Positions 1-6,593 of a stretch of 23,568 bases of DNA are shown piece by piece. Below the pieces are notes generated by a model that was not told where the DNA came from, did no database searches, and worked only from the letters and a program-made list of their open reading frames with translations. The number at the start of each line of letters is the position of its first letter. Within the stretch, counting starts at the first letter, position 1. Location of the stretch: positions 1 through 23,568 of the forward strand of contig CAZYPK010000076.1 in the NCBI GenBank assembly GCA_964649195.1, given 5' to 3'. The position numbers and the translations under genes were made by a program. This DNA is from JTS-RE9 sp964649195. GTDB lineage: Bacteria; Planctomycetota; Phycisphaerae; Phycisphaerales; Phycisphaeraceae.

Positions 1-355
1 CGGCTGGCGAGCCGCGACTCAACGAGTCGCGGACGTGAACGGAAAGAAGGGTGGTACGTTTTCACGAAAGTTGCCGGATGAAAGTGCCCGTGTCGCGCGG
101 GGGTGTTTGAGGCTTGTGACGTAAGGTGTATATGAACACCCCTTCAGGCTGGTGATCTCCGCGACGTGTTACGTCGCGGCTGGCGAGCCGCGACTCAACG
201 AGTCGCGGACGTGAACGGAAAGAAGGGTGGTACGTTTTACGAAGGTTGCCGGGTGAAAACGCCCCTGTCGCGCGAGGGTGTTTGAGGCTTGTGACGTAAG
301 GTGTATATGAACACCCCTTCAGGCTGTTGATCTCCGCGACGTGTTACGTCGCGGC
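1..355. repeat. Two tandem copies (~176 bp) of the CCGCGACKY hairpin-ended element
   Basis: Two head-to-tail units start at 1 and 177. Each opens with the hairpin CCGCGACTC-AAC-GAGTCGCGG and closes with CCGCGACGT-GTT-ACGTCGCGG, so both ends are perfect 9-bp stems with 3-nt loops. The core between them is about 130 bp and carries ACCCCTTCAGG next to the right hairpin. The two units are nearly identical with small indels. Related copies lie at 8995-9633, 20243-20411 and, inverted, at 23374-23568. I see no credible reading frame in the core. The 75 bp after it (356-429) hold only the presumed promoter of the ROK gene. Confidence 0.9.
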
Positions 356-391
356 TCGGTTCCGCAGCCGCATCGGTTTCTTAACGGCACG

Positions 392-420
392 TTGCAAACC
401 GTTTCCCACCATGCGATATT
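392..420 (+). promoter_or_regulatory. Possible sigma70-type promoter of the ROK gene
   Basis: TTGCAA (392-397) and GATATT (415-420) are separated by 17 bp and each match the -35/-10 consensus at 4 of 6 positions. The ATG at 430 lies only about 10 nt beyond the -10 and has no Shine-Dalgarno motif before it, so if the promoter is real the transcript would be nearly leaderless. This is a weak motif match only. Confidence 0.25.
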
Positions 421-429
421 AAACGCAAC

Positions 430-1686
430 ATGATTCCATCCCGCCAACGACATCTCCTGCAAACGCTCTGGAACGATGGTCCTCTGAGCCGCTGGGAACT
501 GCACGAGCGCACCGCGATTCGGCCCAACACCGTCGGGTCCGACACGGCCGAACTGCTCGAAGCCGGCATCCTGCGCGAATGCACGCCCACCAGTTCGCCG
601 CGCGGCAGGAAGGGCGCCGGCAACAACGGCAAACACGCGGCCAATGGCGAGGAAGCGCCCGCCGGTGATCAGAGCGGCCCCCGGTTCGCCCCGCTGCGCG
701 GCGAGCGGGTGCGCGGCAGGCCGCGGGTGCCGCTGGAGATCGATCCTTCGCGCCGCTTCGTGCTGGGTCTGGCGGTGCGGCCGGGGCGCGTGGAGGTGGC
801 CAAGCTCAATCTGCTGGGCACGCAGGTGGAGACGACGGAGGACCGGCAGATTCAGGATGCCGGCCGCATCATCCGCACGGCCCGCGACCTGCTGCGCGAT
901 CACCTCAACAGCAGCACGCTTTGCGTCGGCCTGGCGACGCCCGGATTCGTCGATCCCAACAGCCGTTCCATTCTGCTTTCCTCCGCCTGGCCCGGACAGG
1001 GCGAGGTGAGCATGCAGCCGATCTTTGACACGGCCGGAAGCGTGCCCTACCTGCTGGAGAACGACATGCACGCCCTGGCCGCCCGGTGGATGCTCACCCA
1101 CCGCGCCGAGCAGCGCGAGGATGTGCTGCTGGTCTATTTCGATGACGGCCAGCTCGGCTCGGCGCTGCTGGTGCAGGGCCGGCCCAACCGCGGCTGCGTC
1201 ACCGCCGCCAACGAACTGGGGCACACGAGGCTGCCGGTGGAGACCGACCGCTGCTATTGCGGCAAGGTGGGCTGCCTCGAGCGCATCTTCTCCACCGATT
1301 TCCTCTCCCGTCAGAGCAAGAAAAAAGGCTCGCTGCGCGAGCGTGCCGCCGACTTCAATCACACCGATGAAGCCATGTCGCGGGTGATCGAGCTGCTGGC
1401 GATGGGCATCTCCAACGCGGTGAACTTCACGCGGGTCAACCGCCTGGTGCTGGTGAGCGATCTCAACGCCCACCCGACCTTCGCCGATGCGATCGTCGAT
1501 TCGGTGCGCGGTCAGATGCTGGCGGAGCTGGCCGGCCGGGTGGCGATCGGCGTGTGGGATCAGCCGGCCTCGGAGTCGGCGGAAAACGCCGGCTGGCTCG
1601 CCCTGGCCAGCCTCTACTGCGACGGCTGGCTGGTGGAAAACGGCAAGGAACGGTATTCGGGGTACGGGATGGATGTCGCTCCGTAA
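430..1686 (+). CDS. ROK-family transcriptional regulator
   Basis: The 418-residue protein has an N-terminal winged-helix segment (about 1-50, RHLLQTLWNDGPLSRWELHE) and a charged low-complexity linker (about 53-100). A ROK sugar-kinase-like domain fills the rest. The ROK zinc signature is clear: ELGH at 262-265 followed by CYCGKVGCLE (Cys275, Cys277, Cys282). The ENDMHALA segment at 210-217 matches the sugar-site ENDxNxxA motif and keeps its Asp. The DxGxT phosphate-binding motif expected near 113-122 is absent (the segment reads GLAVRPGRVEV), so kinase activity is unlikely. ROK repressors of the NagC/XylR/Mlc type bind a sugar ligand and control carbohydrate genes; the ligand here cannot be read from the sequence. 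The gene stands alone, with no transport or catabolic gene adjacent. The ATG at 430 gives the full HTH. Confidence 0.88.
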   Translation: MIPSRQRHLLQTLWNDGPLSRWELHERTAIRPNTVGSDTAELLEAGILRECTPTSSPRGRKGAGNNGKHAANGEEAPAGDQSGPRFAPLRGERVRGRPRVPLEIDPSRRFVLGLAVRPGRVEVAKLNLLGTQVETTEDRQIQDAGRIIRTARDLLRDHLNSSTLCVGLATPGFVDPNSRSILLSSAWPGQGEVSMQPIFDTAGSVPYLLENDMHALAARWMLTHRAEQREDVLLVYFDDGQLGSALLVQGRPNRGCVTAANELGHTRLPVETDRCYCGKVGCLERIFSTDFLSRQSKKKGSLRERAADFNHTDEAMSRVIELLAMGISNAVNFTRVNRLVLVSDLNAHPTFADAIVDSVRGQMLAELAGRVAIGVWDQPASESAENAGWLALASLYCDGWLVENGKERYSGYGMDVAP

Positions 1687-1770
1687 AAACATCATCATTC
1701 AATCCTCGCCCGATGACGCGGGGTGTAGAATGCAAGGGGTCATTGAAACCTCGTGACATGGGAGCGTGTG

Positions 1771-2181
1771 ATGGTCAGTCAAAGTTCCAAATCGGTGTTC
1801 GCCGCCGCGATGAACCTGCCCGCCAGTGAACGCAAGGCGCTCATCGAGGAGTTGCTGCGAACGATGGAATCGGAGCGGACGGAGGAACTGGAAAAAGGAT
1901 GGCTGATCGAAATCTCCAGCCGATGGGACGCCTTCAAGGATGGCCGCCTGGTGGCTGAGCCGATCGAGTCGTTGCTGGGGACACTGCAACTCTCACAGGG
2001 TGAGCGCATCGAGCTTGCCCGGCAGCTTTGGCTCAGCGTTGATGACGAAGCCCGTGAAGGGACGACCTCGCCTTGGGAGCAGGAGATTGATCGCAGGATC
2101 GCCCGCGCCCGCCGGGACCCTGCCTGCCTTGTCGATGGTGACGAGGTGCTTCGCAAACTCGACGCGGGGCAGCGACCATGA
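1771..2181 (+). CDS. Addiction-module antitoxin, duplicated domain (PF09720-like)
   Basis: The start is ATG 1771, preceded by GGGAG with 6-nt spacing; a GTG at 1753 is possible but less good. The 136-residue protein carries two tandem helical units. The first (about 12-62) contains NLPASERKALIEELLRTME and the second (about 70-130) contains LSQGERIELARQLWLSVDD. Each fits the LPxxERxxLxxxLLxSLD pattern of the putative addiction-module component family, whose members are usually about 70-80 residues with a single unit. The stop overlaps the start of the next frame by 4 bp (ATGA), the classic antitoxin-toxin arrangement. The duplicated architecture is unusual and may be an old gene fusion. Its partner toxin is truncated. 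Confidence 0.75.
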   Translation: MVSQSSKSVFAAAMNLPASERKALIEELLRTMESERTEELEKGWLIEISSRWDAFKDGRLVAEPIESLLGTLQLSQGERIELARQLWLSVDDEAREGTTSPWEQEIDRRIARARRDPACLVDGDEVLRKLDAGQRP

Positions 2182-2262
2182 AACTTCGATTTCTCCCGGA
2201 GGCTCTGGCCGATCCGCTGCGCACGGCAGCCACGATGGCGGTCGCCAGCGGGATCGATGGTG
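2178..2262 (+). pseudogene. Truncated RelE/ParE-type toxin fragment
   Basis: The ATG at 2178 overlaps the antitoxin stop. The first 12 residues, MKLRFLPEALAD, look like the beta-1/alpha-1 start of ParE/RelE toxins (MKxxFxPEAxxD...). After that the frame loses resemblance and runs at 2263 into the outer arm of a large palindrome. The frame stays open through the hairpin to 2564, but that translation is Pro/Ser/Arg-rich and overlaps the permease gene in another phase, so it is unlikely to be expressed protein. I infer that an original toxin of about 95-100 residues was destroyed by insertion or deletion with the palindromic element. The family call rests on few residues. Confidence 0.5.
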
Positions 2263-2391
2263 AATCCGGGGTCGGGATAAGCCCCGCCCGGCCCCCGGAG
2301 CCTGAGAACTTTGGGTGGCTGGGGCTGAGTCCGCGAAGCCCCGGCCACCCAAAGTTCTCAGGCTCCGGGGGCTTACTCCCGAACTCGGATT
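2263..2391. repeat. Nested palindromic element (outer and inner inverted repeats)
   Basis: The outer arms are 2263-2281 (AATCCGGGGTCGGGATAAG) and 2372-2391, whose reverse complement is AATCCGAGTTCGGGAGTAAG. Inside them, arms 2291-2326 and 2337-2372 pair at 35 of 36 positions around a 10-nt loop. The outer arm sequence recurs around a wholly different cargo at 20226-20433. As RNA the inner arms would form a very stable stem and could end transcription in either direction; there is no U-tract. The 5' side interrupts the toxin frame and the 3' side ends 37 bp before the permease start. Confidence 0.9.
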
Positions 2392-2428
2392 GTGATGGCC
2401 GATTGCCGCCCATGCTATCTTGCCTCCC

Positions 2429-3241
2429 ATGCCGCTTCTTGCCGCTGATGTCGTGGATCTCGCCCCGTGGTTCACCATCACGATCCTCTGTGCCGCGATG
2501 TTCATCGTCGGCCTGGGCAAGGCGGGCTTCGGCGGCGGCATCGGCATCGTCGTCACCCCCATGATGGCGATGGTCGTCGCCCCCAGCCCGCGCGTCCTGG
2601 CCGTCACCCTCCCGGCCTTCGTCGTCGGCGACCTGTGCAGCATCGCCTGCCACCGGCGCAACTACCACCGGCCCCTCCTTCGCCGACTCCTGCCCGCCGC
2701 ACTCCTGGGCGTCATCCTCGGCAGCCTCGCCCTGCGACTCATGCAGCTCTCCTTCGCCCGCCAACAAGCCACGCTCAACAACATCCTCGCCCTGCTCATC
2801 GGCTCGGTCAGCCTCATCATCATCCTCATGCAACTGTGGCGACTCACCGGCCGCCCCGCACCCCAGATGCCCGCAGGCCCCGTCGCCACCCTCGCCGTCG
2901 GCGTCTTCGAAGCCTTCCTCTCCACCCTCACCAACTCCGCCGGCGTGCTCATGGCCCTGCTGCTGCTCCGCAAAAACCTCTCCAAACAGCATTACATGAC
3001 CACCGTGCTGACCTACTTCATGGTCGTCAACGCCGGCAAGTTCATCGCCTTCATCACCTTCAACCGCATCATCACCCGCGAAACGCTGACCTACATCGCC
3101 CCCTACCTGGCCATCATCCCCCTGGGCTGCGCCACCGGCCTCTGGCTCAACCGCCGCATCGATGCGAAACGCTTCACCCTGATCCTCTACTTCCTCGCCG
3201 CCGCCACGGCAACGCGGATGATCGTGAAGGTGGTGATGTAA
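2429..3241 (+). CDS. TSUP (TauE/SafE) family membrane permease
   Basis: This is a 270-residue polytopic membrane protein of the usual family length. The glycine-rich GLGKAGFGGGIG motif (about 28-39) after the first helix is typical of TauE/SafE/TSUP proteins (PF01925). A second half-repeat begins near residue 157 and contains a TNSAG segment, consistent with the internal duplication of this family. Around eight hydrophobic segments are visible, with basic loops such as CHRRNYHRP and LNRRIDAKR. Family members export sulfite, sulfoacetate or related organic anions; the substrate is not predictable here. I chose ATG 2429; a TTG at 2420 in the same frame is an alternative. No convincing ribosome binding site precedes it. 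It is monocistronic between two palindromic elements. Confidence 0.88.
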   Translation: MPLLAADVVDLAPWFTITILCAAMFIVGLGKAGFGGGIGIVVTPMMAMVVAPSPRVLAVTLPAFVVGDLCSIACHRRNYHRPLLRRLLPAALLGVILGSLALRLMQLSFARQQATLNNILALLIGSVSLIIILMQLWRLTGRPAPQMPAGPVATLAVGVFEAFLSTLTNSAGVLMALLLLRKNLSKQHYMTTVLTYFMVVNAGKFIAFITFNRIITRETLTYIAPYLAIIPLGCATGLWLNRRIDAKRFTLILYFLAAATATRMIVKVVM

Positions 3242-3252
3242 CCGGACGTTGA

Positions 3253-3492
3253 AGAGGTCAGGGGACAGGGGACAGGGGACAGGGGACACAGGAGACAGGG
3301 GACAGGAAAAACAGGAGACAGAAAATTCATAGCCGCAGCGTCCTCGCTGCGCGTCTGCGGAACAGGGGACAGGAAACAGGAAACAGAGCGAAGCCGCAAG
3401 CGGCTTTTGTCCCCCGTCTCCTGTCCCCTGTCTCCTGTCCCCTGTCCCCCGTCCCCTGTCTCCTGTCCCCTGTCTCCTGTCTCCTGACCTCT
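3253..3492. repeat. Long purine/pyrimidine hairpin built of GGGGACAGGAGACA units
   Basis: The left half (about 3253-3325) is a chain of GGGGACAGG / GGAGACAGG units. The right half (about 3407-3492) is the complementary CCTGTCCCCTGTCTCC chain, and the ends AGAGGTCAGG / CCTGACCTCT match. The centre holds a copy of the CCGCAGACGCGCAGCG unit (about 3329-3361, reverse orientation) and a short GCCGCAAGCGGC palindrome. It fills the gap between the convergent permease and methyltransferase genes, so it may serve as a bidirectional terminator. A further pyrimidine copy lies at about 4456-4500 inside the 3' end of the AI-2E transporter gene. Confidence 0.9.
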
Positions 3493-3500
3493 GCCCCCGA

Positions 3501-4310
3501 TCACTTCACCCCGATCGCGTAGGCCACCCAGTCCTCGCGGGCGTCGATGCGTTGCATCGGGCGGTAGGCGCCGTCGCTTTGTTGCCGTTTGGCGTCGAAG
3601 CGGTCGCACCAGATTTCCGCGTTGGCGAAGCCCGCTTCGCGCATGGTTTCGAGCAGTTCGGGCAGGGACCACAGCCGCCAGTCGTAGCGAAACGCGCTGC
3701 GGATCGACCGGCCATCCTCGAAGGTAAAGTGGATGTGATTCTCCACCCGGCTGGTGACCGCGTTGATGCGGCGCTGTTCCCAGCAGTAATCGAAGGTGAC
3801 GCCATCCTCGGTGCGTGCCTGACGGTGTTGTTGTTGGATGCGCAGCGCGCCGGGGCCGCCGTAGGCGTCGAGTGCGAGGATGCCGCCGGGGCGGAGCGAG
3901 CGTCGGGCATGGCGGAAGTAGGCCCGCAGCGCGGCCCGGTCGTGATGGATGAAGGCGCTGAAGTTGAGCGCCGCCACGACATCGACCCTCGGCGAAGCGA
4001 GCGCCAGCACATCGGCCTGCACCAGATGCAGGTCATCGCGGCGATCGCCGAGCCAGAGTCCGGCCTGCTTCCGGGCCCAGCGCACGGTGACCGCGTGGGA
4101 ATCGACGGCGATGGCCTGATGGTCGTCGCCGGAGGAAACCCACACCATCGACACCGCGGCGGTCCCCGCGAAATCCTCCTTGAGCAGCAGGGGCGATCGC
4201 TTGTTGTAATGCAGATAAGCCCGCTCAAGAAAGGCGACCTCCGCAGGCGGATGCTGCACGGCGGCGCGATAGAGGGCCAGCTTGTGGGGCGGTGATTTCG
4301 GTGATTTCAC
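3501..4310 (-). CDS. Class I SAM-dependent methyltransferase
   Basis: The 269-residue protein (from GTG 4310) has a Rossmann-type methyltransferase pattern. A motif-I-like glycine turn LKEDFAGTAAVS lies at about 43-54, an acidic end of beta-2 (AIAVDSH, Asp70), LVQADVLAL with Asp100, a beta-4 segment VDVVAALNFSAF (109-120), and the post-motif LRPGGILALDAYGG (139-152). The C-terminal part (about 180-269) is likely to hold the acceptor site. The frame opens further upstream to 4418, but that stretch is hydrophobic low-complexity sequence from an A/G-rich tract, so I reject it; GTG 4310 places the conserved LYxxAVQHP helix near the N-terminus. The methyl acceptor is unknown. Convergent with the permease, same strand as the AI-2E transporter. 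Confidence 0.8.
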   Translation of the reverse strand: MKSPKSPPHKLALYRAAVQHPPAEVAFLERAYLHYNKRSPLLLKEDFAGTAAVSMVWVSSGDDHQAIAVDSHAVTVRWARKQAGLWLGDRRDDLHLVQADVLALASPRVDVVAALNFSAFIHHDRAALRAYFRHARRSLRPGGILALDAYGGPGALRIQQQHRQARTEDGVTFDYCWEQRRINAVTSRVENHIHFTFEDGRSIRSAFRYDWRLWSLPELLETMREAGFANAEIWCDRFDAKRQQSDGAYRPMQRIDAREDWVAYAIGVK

Positions 4311-4433
4311 ACCGGCGATGATAGCGGGGAGGAAAAACAAGAGAGCAGGAAAGCAGGAAAGCAGGAAATGGGAAAGGAAAAAAGCGGGGGTTTGCTGTGG
4401 GGGAAATATGAAAAGCATTTCAAATTTGAAATT

Positions 4434-5519
4434 TCAAATCTCGGATTTCAAATCTTTGTTTCCTGTCCCCTGTCCCCTGTCCCCTGTCTCCCGTTCCCTG
4501 CCCTTGAGTCGTCCGGCCATGATGTGGGCGAGGGGTGCGGTGATTTCCAGCTTTTCCAGCAGGATGCGCAGGATGGCGGTGATGGGGGCGGCCAGCAGCA
4601 TGCCGACGATGCCCCACATGGTGCCCCAGAAAATCAGGGCGAGCAGGATCGTGGCCGGGTGCAGGTCGAGCGAGGTTCCCATCAGCTTCGGCTCCACCAG
4701 GTTGCCCAGCAGGAACTGCACCACGGTGGGCAGGGCGATGGCGATGATCGCCTCGGCGGTGGAGATGCTCGGATCGACCAGCACGATGGGCAGGGGCAGC
4801 AGGGTGGCGATGATCGAGCCGATGTTGGGCACGTAGTTGAGCAGGAAAACGAGCACGCCGAACGTCAGCGCCATGGGCACGCCGACCACGGCCAGGATCG
4901 CCCAGACAATGATCCCCACGACGACCGACATCAACGTCTTGACGATCAGATACCGCTTGACGTTGACATCGATCTCCCCCCACACCGTGCCCGACGCCGG
5001 GTTGTTGGGACTCTTGCCCACCAGCAGGAAGAAGAGAAAGATCAGCACCAGCAGGGCCTGCGAGGCGATGTTGAACACCGACCGCAGCGCCCCAAAGAGC
5101 AGGTCGCCGACCCGCCCATCGGGACTGGCGCTGAGCGGATTGAGCAGCTTGGTCTTGTCAACGCCCACCTTCTCCAATGGCAGGGCTTCCATGATCTGGC
5201 TGTAAACCTTCTCCACCTGCGACTGATAGGTGGTCATGTAGCCGGTGAACTGACTGATGGCGATGGAGATCACCAGCGACAGGAGCGCCATCGCCGTGAA
5301 CCCCAGAAACACCGTCGTCGCCACCGCCACGCTGCGCGGCAGGCGCAGCTTGCGCACCTGAATCCCCACGACGGGATTGAGCACGATCGTCAGAAAAAAC
5401 GCCAGCACCACCGGAATCAGCACGTTCTGCAACCAAAACAACGACACCGCCACCGCCACCGTGCTCAGAATCAGCAGGCAGATCGTCTGCACACGTTTTT
5501 CCACGGTATCGGAAATCAT
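4434..5519 (-). CDS. AI-2E family transporter (PF01594)
   Basis: The start is ATG 5519 (MISDTVEKR), giving 361 residues, typical for the family. The first half has hydrophobic segments at about 14-50 and 60-90, then an amphipathic periplasmic stretch (about 90-150). The second half has helices ending in the conserved run YVPNIGSIIATLLPLPIVL, then GNLVEPKLMG and LLALIFWGTMWGIVGMLLAA. Members are membrane exporters or antiporters; autoinducer-2 transport is shown only for TqsA-like proteins, so the substrate is open. The last ~20 residues (GRERETGDRGQGTGNKDLKS) are encoded by the GGGGACAGG repeat, and the stop codon lies in an ATTTCAAAT repeat, so the tail is probably not native. Confidence 0.88.
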   Translation of the reverse strand: MISDTVEKRVQTICLLILSTVAVAVSLFWLQNVLIPVVLAFFLTIVLNPVVGIQVRKLRLPRSVAVATTVFLGFTAMALLSLVISIAISQFTGYMTTYQSQVEKVYSQIMEALPLEKVGVDKTKLLNPLSASPDGRVGDLLFGALRSVFNIASQALLVLIFLFFLLVGKSPNNPASGTVWGEIDVNVKRYLIVKTLMSVVVGIIVWAILAVVGVPMALTFGVLVFLLNYVPNIGSIIATLLPLPIVLVDPSISTAEAIIAIALPTVVQFLLGNLVEPKLMGTSLDLHPATILLALIFWGTMWGIVGMLLAAPITAILRILLEKLEITAPLAHIMAGRLKGRERETGDRGQGTGNKDLKSEI

Positions 5520-5547
5520 ATGAGCAGGAAAAATCGAAAGACGAAAC

Positions 5548-5720
5548 AAATTTCAAATCTCAGATTTCAAATCTCAAATCTCAGGATTCTCAAATCTCAG
5601 ATGGGACTTCTGAATAACCCCCGATGTGCCGTGAATCAGGGGATTGCTACGCCGCAAGCGGCCTGGGCGTGAGGTTATTCAGGAATCCCGGATTTCAAAT
5701 TTCAAATCATCAGATTTCGG
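5548..5720. repeat. Compound repeat: ATTTCAAAT tracts around a TTCTGAATAACC palindromic element
   Basis: AT-rich tracts of ATTTCAAATCTCAGATTTC type at 5548-5600 and 5690-5720 flank an 87-bp palindromic element at 5603-5689. The element has ends GGGACTTCTGAATAACC and GGTTATTCAGGAATCCC and an inner palindrome GCCGCAAGCGGC. Further copies of the central element lie at 14210-14295, 20172-20223 (half), 21605-21675 and 23139-23235. The right AT tract contains the stop codon of the TPR-YggX gene. This fills the gap between the AI-2E transporter and the TPR gene. Confidence 0.9.
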
Positions 5721-6354
5721 ATTTTTCCCTCGCCTCGACCTCTTCCATGTTGATCCCCAGCCATTCGACCATGTGCTGTTCATAGACCTTCTGATGATCG
5801 GGCCGGCTGAAGTCCAGGCGCAGTTCGTTGATCACTTTCGTGCCCTGGCGTATCCATTCGTTCCAGGTCTGCTGGGAGAAGTGGGCGAAGATGTATTGGC
5901 CGATGGGGCCGCGCATGGGCGGGTCGGGCAGCTTCGTGCCGGCCTTGCCGGTGCGTTTGTCGATGATGGCGTCGGGATCGTTCGGATCGACCCTGGGCGT
6001 CGCGGCGGCGACCTCCTCGGTCGAGGGCACCGGCTGGCCCAGCTTCTGAAGCAGCGACTCCATCGCCCGCTGGGGCATCACATCGCCGCGCGCCGCCGCC
6101 TTCACGTAGCCGATGGACAGCACCTCGGCCGCCTCCTCATGATGGCCCAGTTGAATCAGCCCCTGGGCCCGAAGCTGATAGGCGGCGGACATGCCGTCGT
6201 TCAGCGCGATGGCCTGCGCCAAAGCCTTGTCCGCCTCATCGAGCCGGCCGGCTTCGCGGTAGGCCTTGCCCAGGCTGAACCAGCTCATGTCATCGGGCGC
6301 CTCGCGGGTCATTTTCTCCCACTGGGCGATACGTTCGTTGATGTTCGTGCTCAT
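5710..6354 (-). CDS. TPR protein fused to a YggX-like Fe(2+)-trafficking domain
   Basis: The 214-residue protein starts at ATG 6354. Residues 1-105 are helical with TPR pattern (WFSLGKAYREAGRLDEADKA at 25-44, AYQLRAQGLIQLGHHEEAAE at 58-77). Residues about 132-200 resemble YggX (PF04362): GPIGQYIFAHFSQQTWNEW aligns with the GxLGxxIxxxxSxxxWxxW core, followed by GTKVINELRLD and KVYEQHMVEWL, matching QTMLINExxLN and KxLEQEMxxFL. YggX proteins are about 90 residues, protect Fe-S clusters from oxidants and begin with a conserved cysteine motif; no cysteine occurs in this domain. A TPR fusion suggests recruitment to a partner complex. The stop lies inside an ATTTCAAAT repeat, so the KSEI tail is repeat-derived. 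No obvious operon partner. Confidence 0.75.
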   Translation of the reverse strand: MSTNINERIAQWEKMTREAPDDMSWFSLGKAYREAGRLDEADKALAQAIALNDGMSAAYQLRAQGLIQLGHHEEAAEVLSIGYVKAAARGDVMPQRAMESLLQKLGQPVPSTEEVAAATPRVDPNDPDAIIDKRTGKAGTKLPDPPMRGPIGQYIFAHFSQQTWNEWIRQGTKVINELRLDFSRPDHQKVYEQHMVEWLGINMEEVEAREKSEI

Positions 6355-6406
6355 GACCGCGATAGCATACGGACAATGCATCGTCCGTGCGCGGATTGCA
6401 TCAGTT

Positions 6407-6440
6407 GGGGGCAGGAGCAGGGGCAGGAGCAGGGGGAGGA
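6407..6440. repeat. GGGGCAGGAGCA low-complexity tract
   Basis: This is a purine-rich tract of GGGGCAGGAGCAG units between the TPR gene and the AT-rich palindrome. The same units recur inside the DUF4175-like gene (10516-10536), across its stop codon and beyond (about 13277-13333), and as the complement in the next gene (13583-13600). Confidence 0.8.
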
Positions 6441-6567
6441 AAGGCAATTGGTTATTATTTATTGGTGATTGCTTATTTCTTATTGAAGGGACGGTGGACA
6501 GCGGCGAAGGCCGCTCCCCCAATAAGCAATAAGCAATCACCAATAAATAATAACCAATTGCCTTTTC
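6440..6567. repeat. AT-rich perfect palindromic element
   Basis: The arms 6440-6485 and 6520-6567 are complementary over about 46 positions with one mismatch (left arm begins AAAGGCAATTGGTTATTATT). The 34-bp spacer is GC-rich and contains GCGGCGAAGGCCGC. The arms are strongly AT-rich in an otherwise GC-rich window, which points to a foreign or mobile origin. It lies between divergent-side TPR gene start and the 3' end of the cyclase gene, and could act as a terminator for the cyclase. Confidence 0.92.
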
Positions 6568-6593
6568 TGCCTCTCTCTGCCCCCGCCCCGCCC

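Noticed and set aside
319..1698. Open frame of 459 codons on the minus strand opposite the ROK gene
   Set aside because: It mirrors a high-GC gene, is rich in His/Arg/Gly/Ala with no domain, and the plus strand has a clear ROK signature.
4311..4418. N-terminal extension of the methyltransferase as a hydrophobic leader
   Set aside because: It derives from an A/G-rich low-complexity tract, lacks conservation features and is not a sensible signal for a cytosolic methyltransferase.
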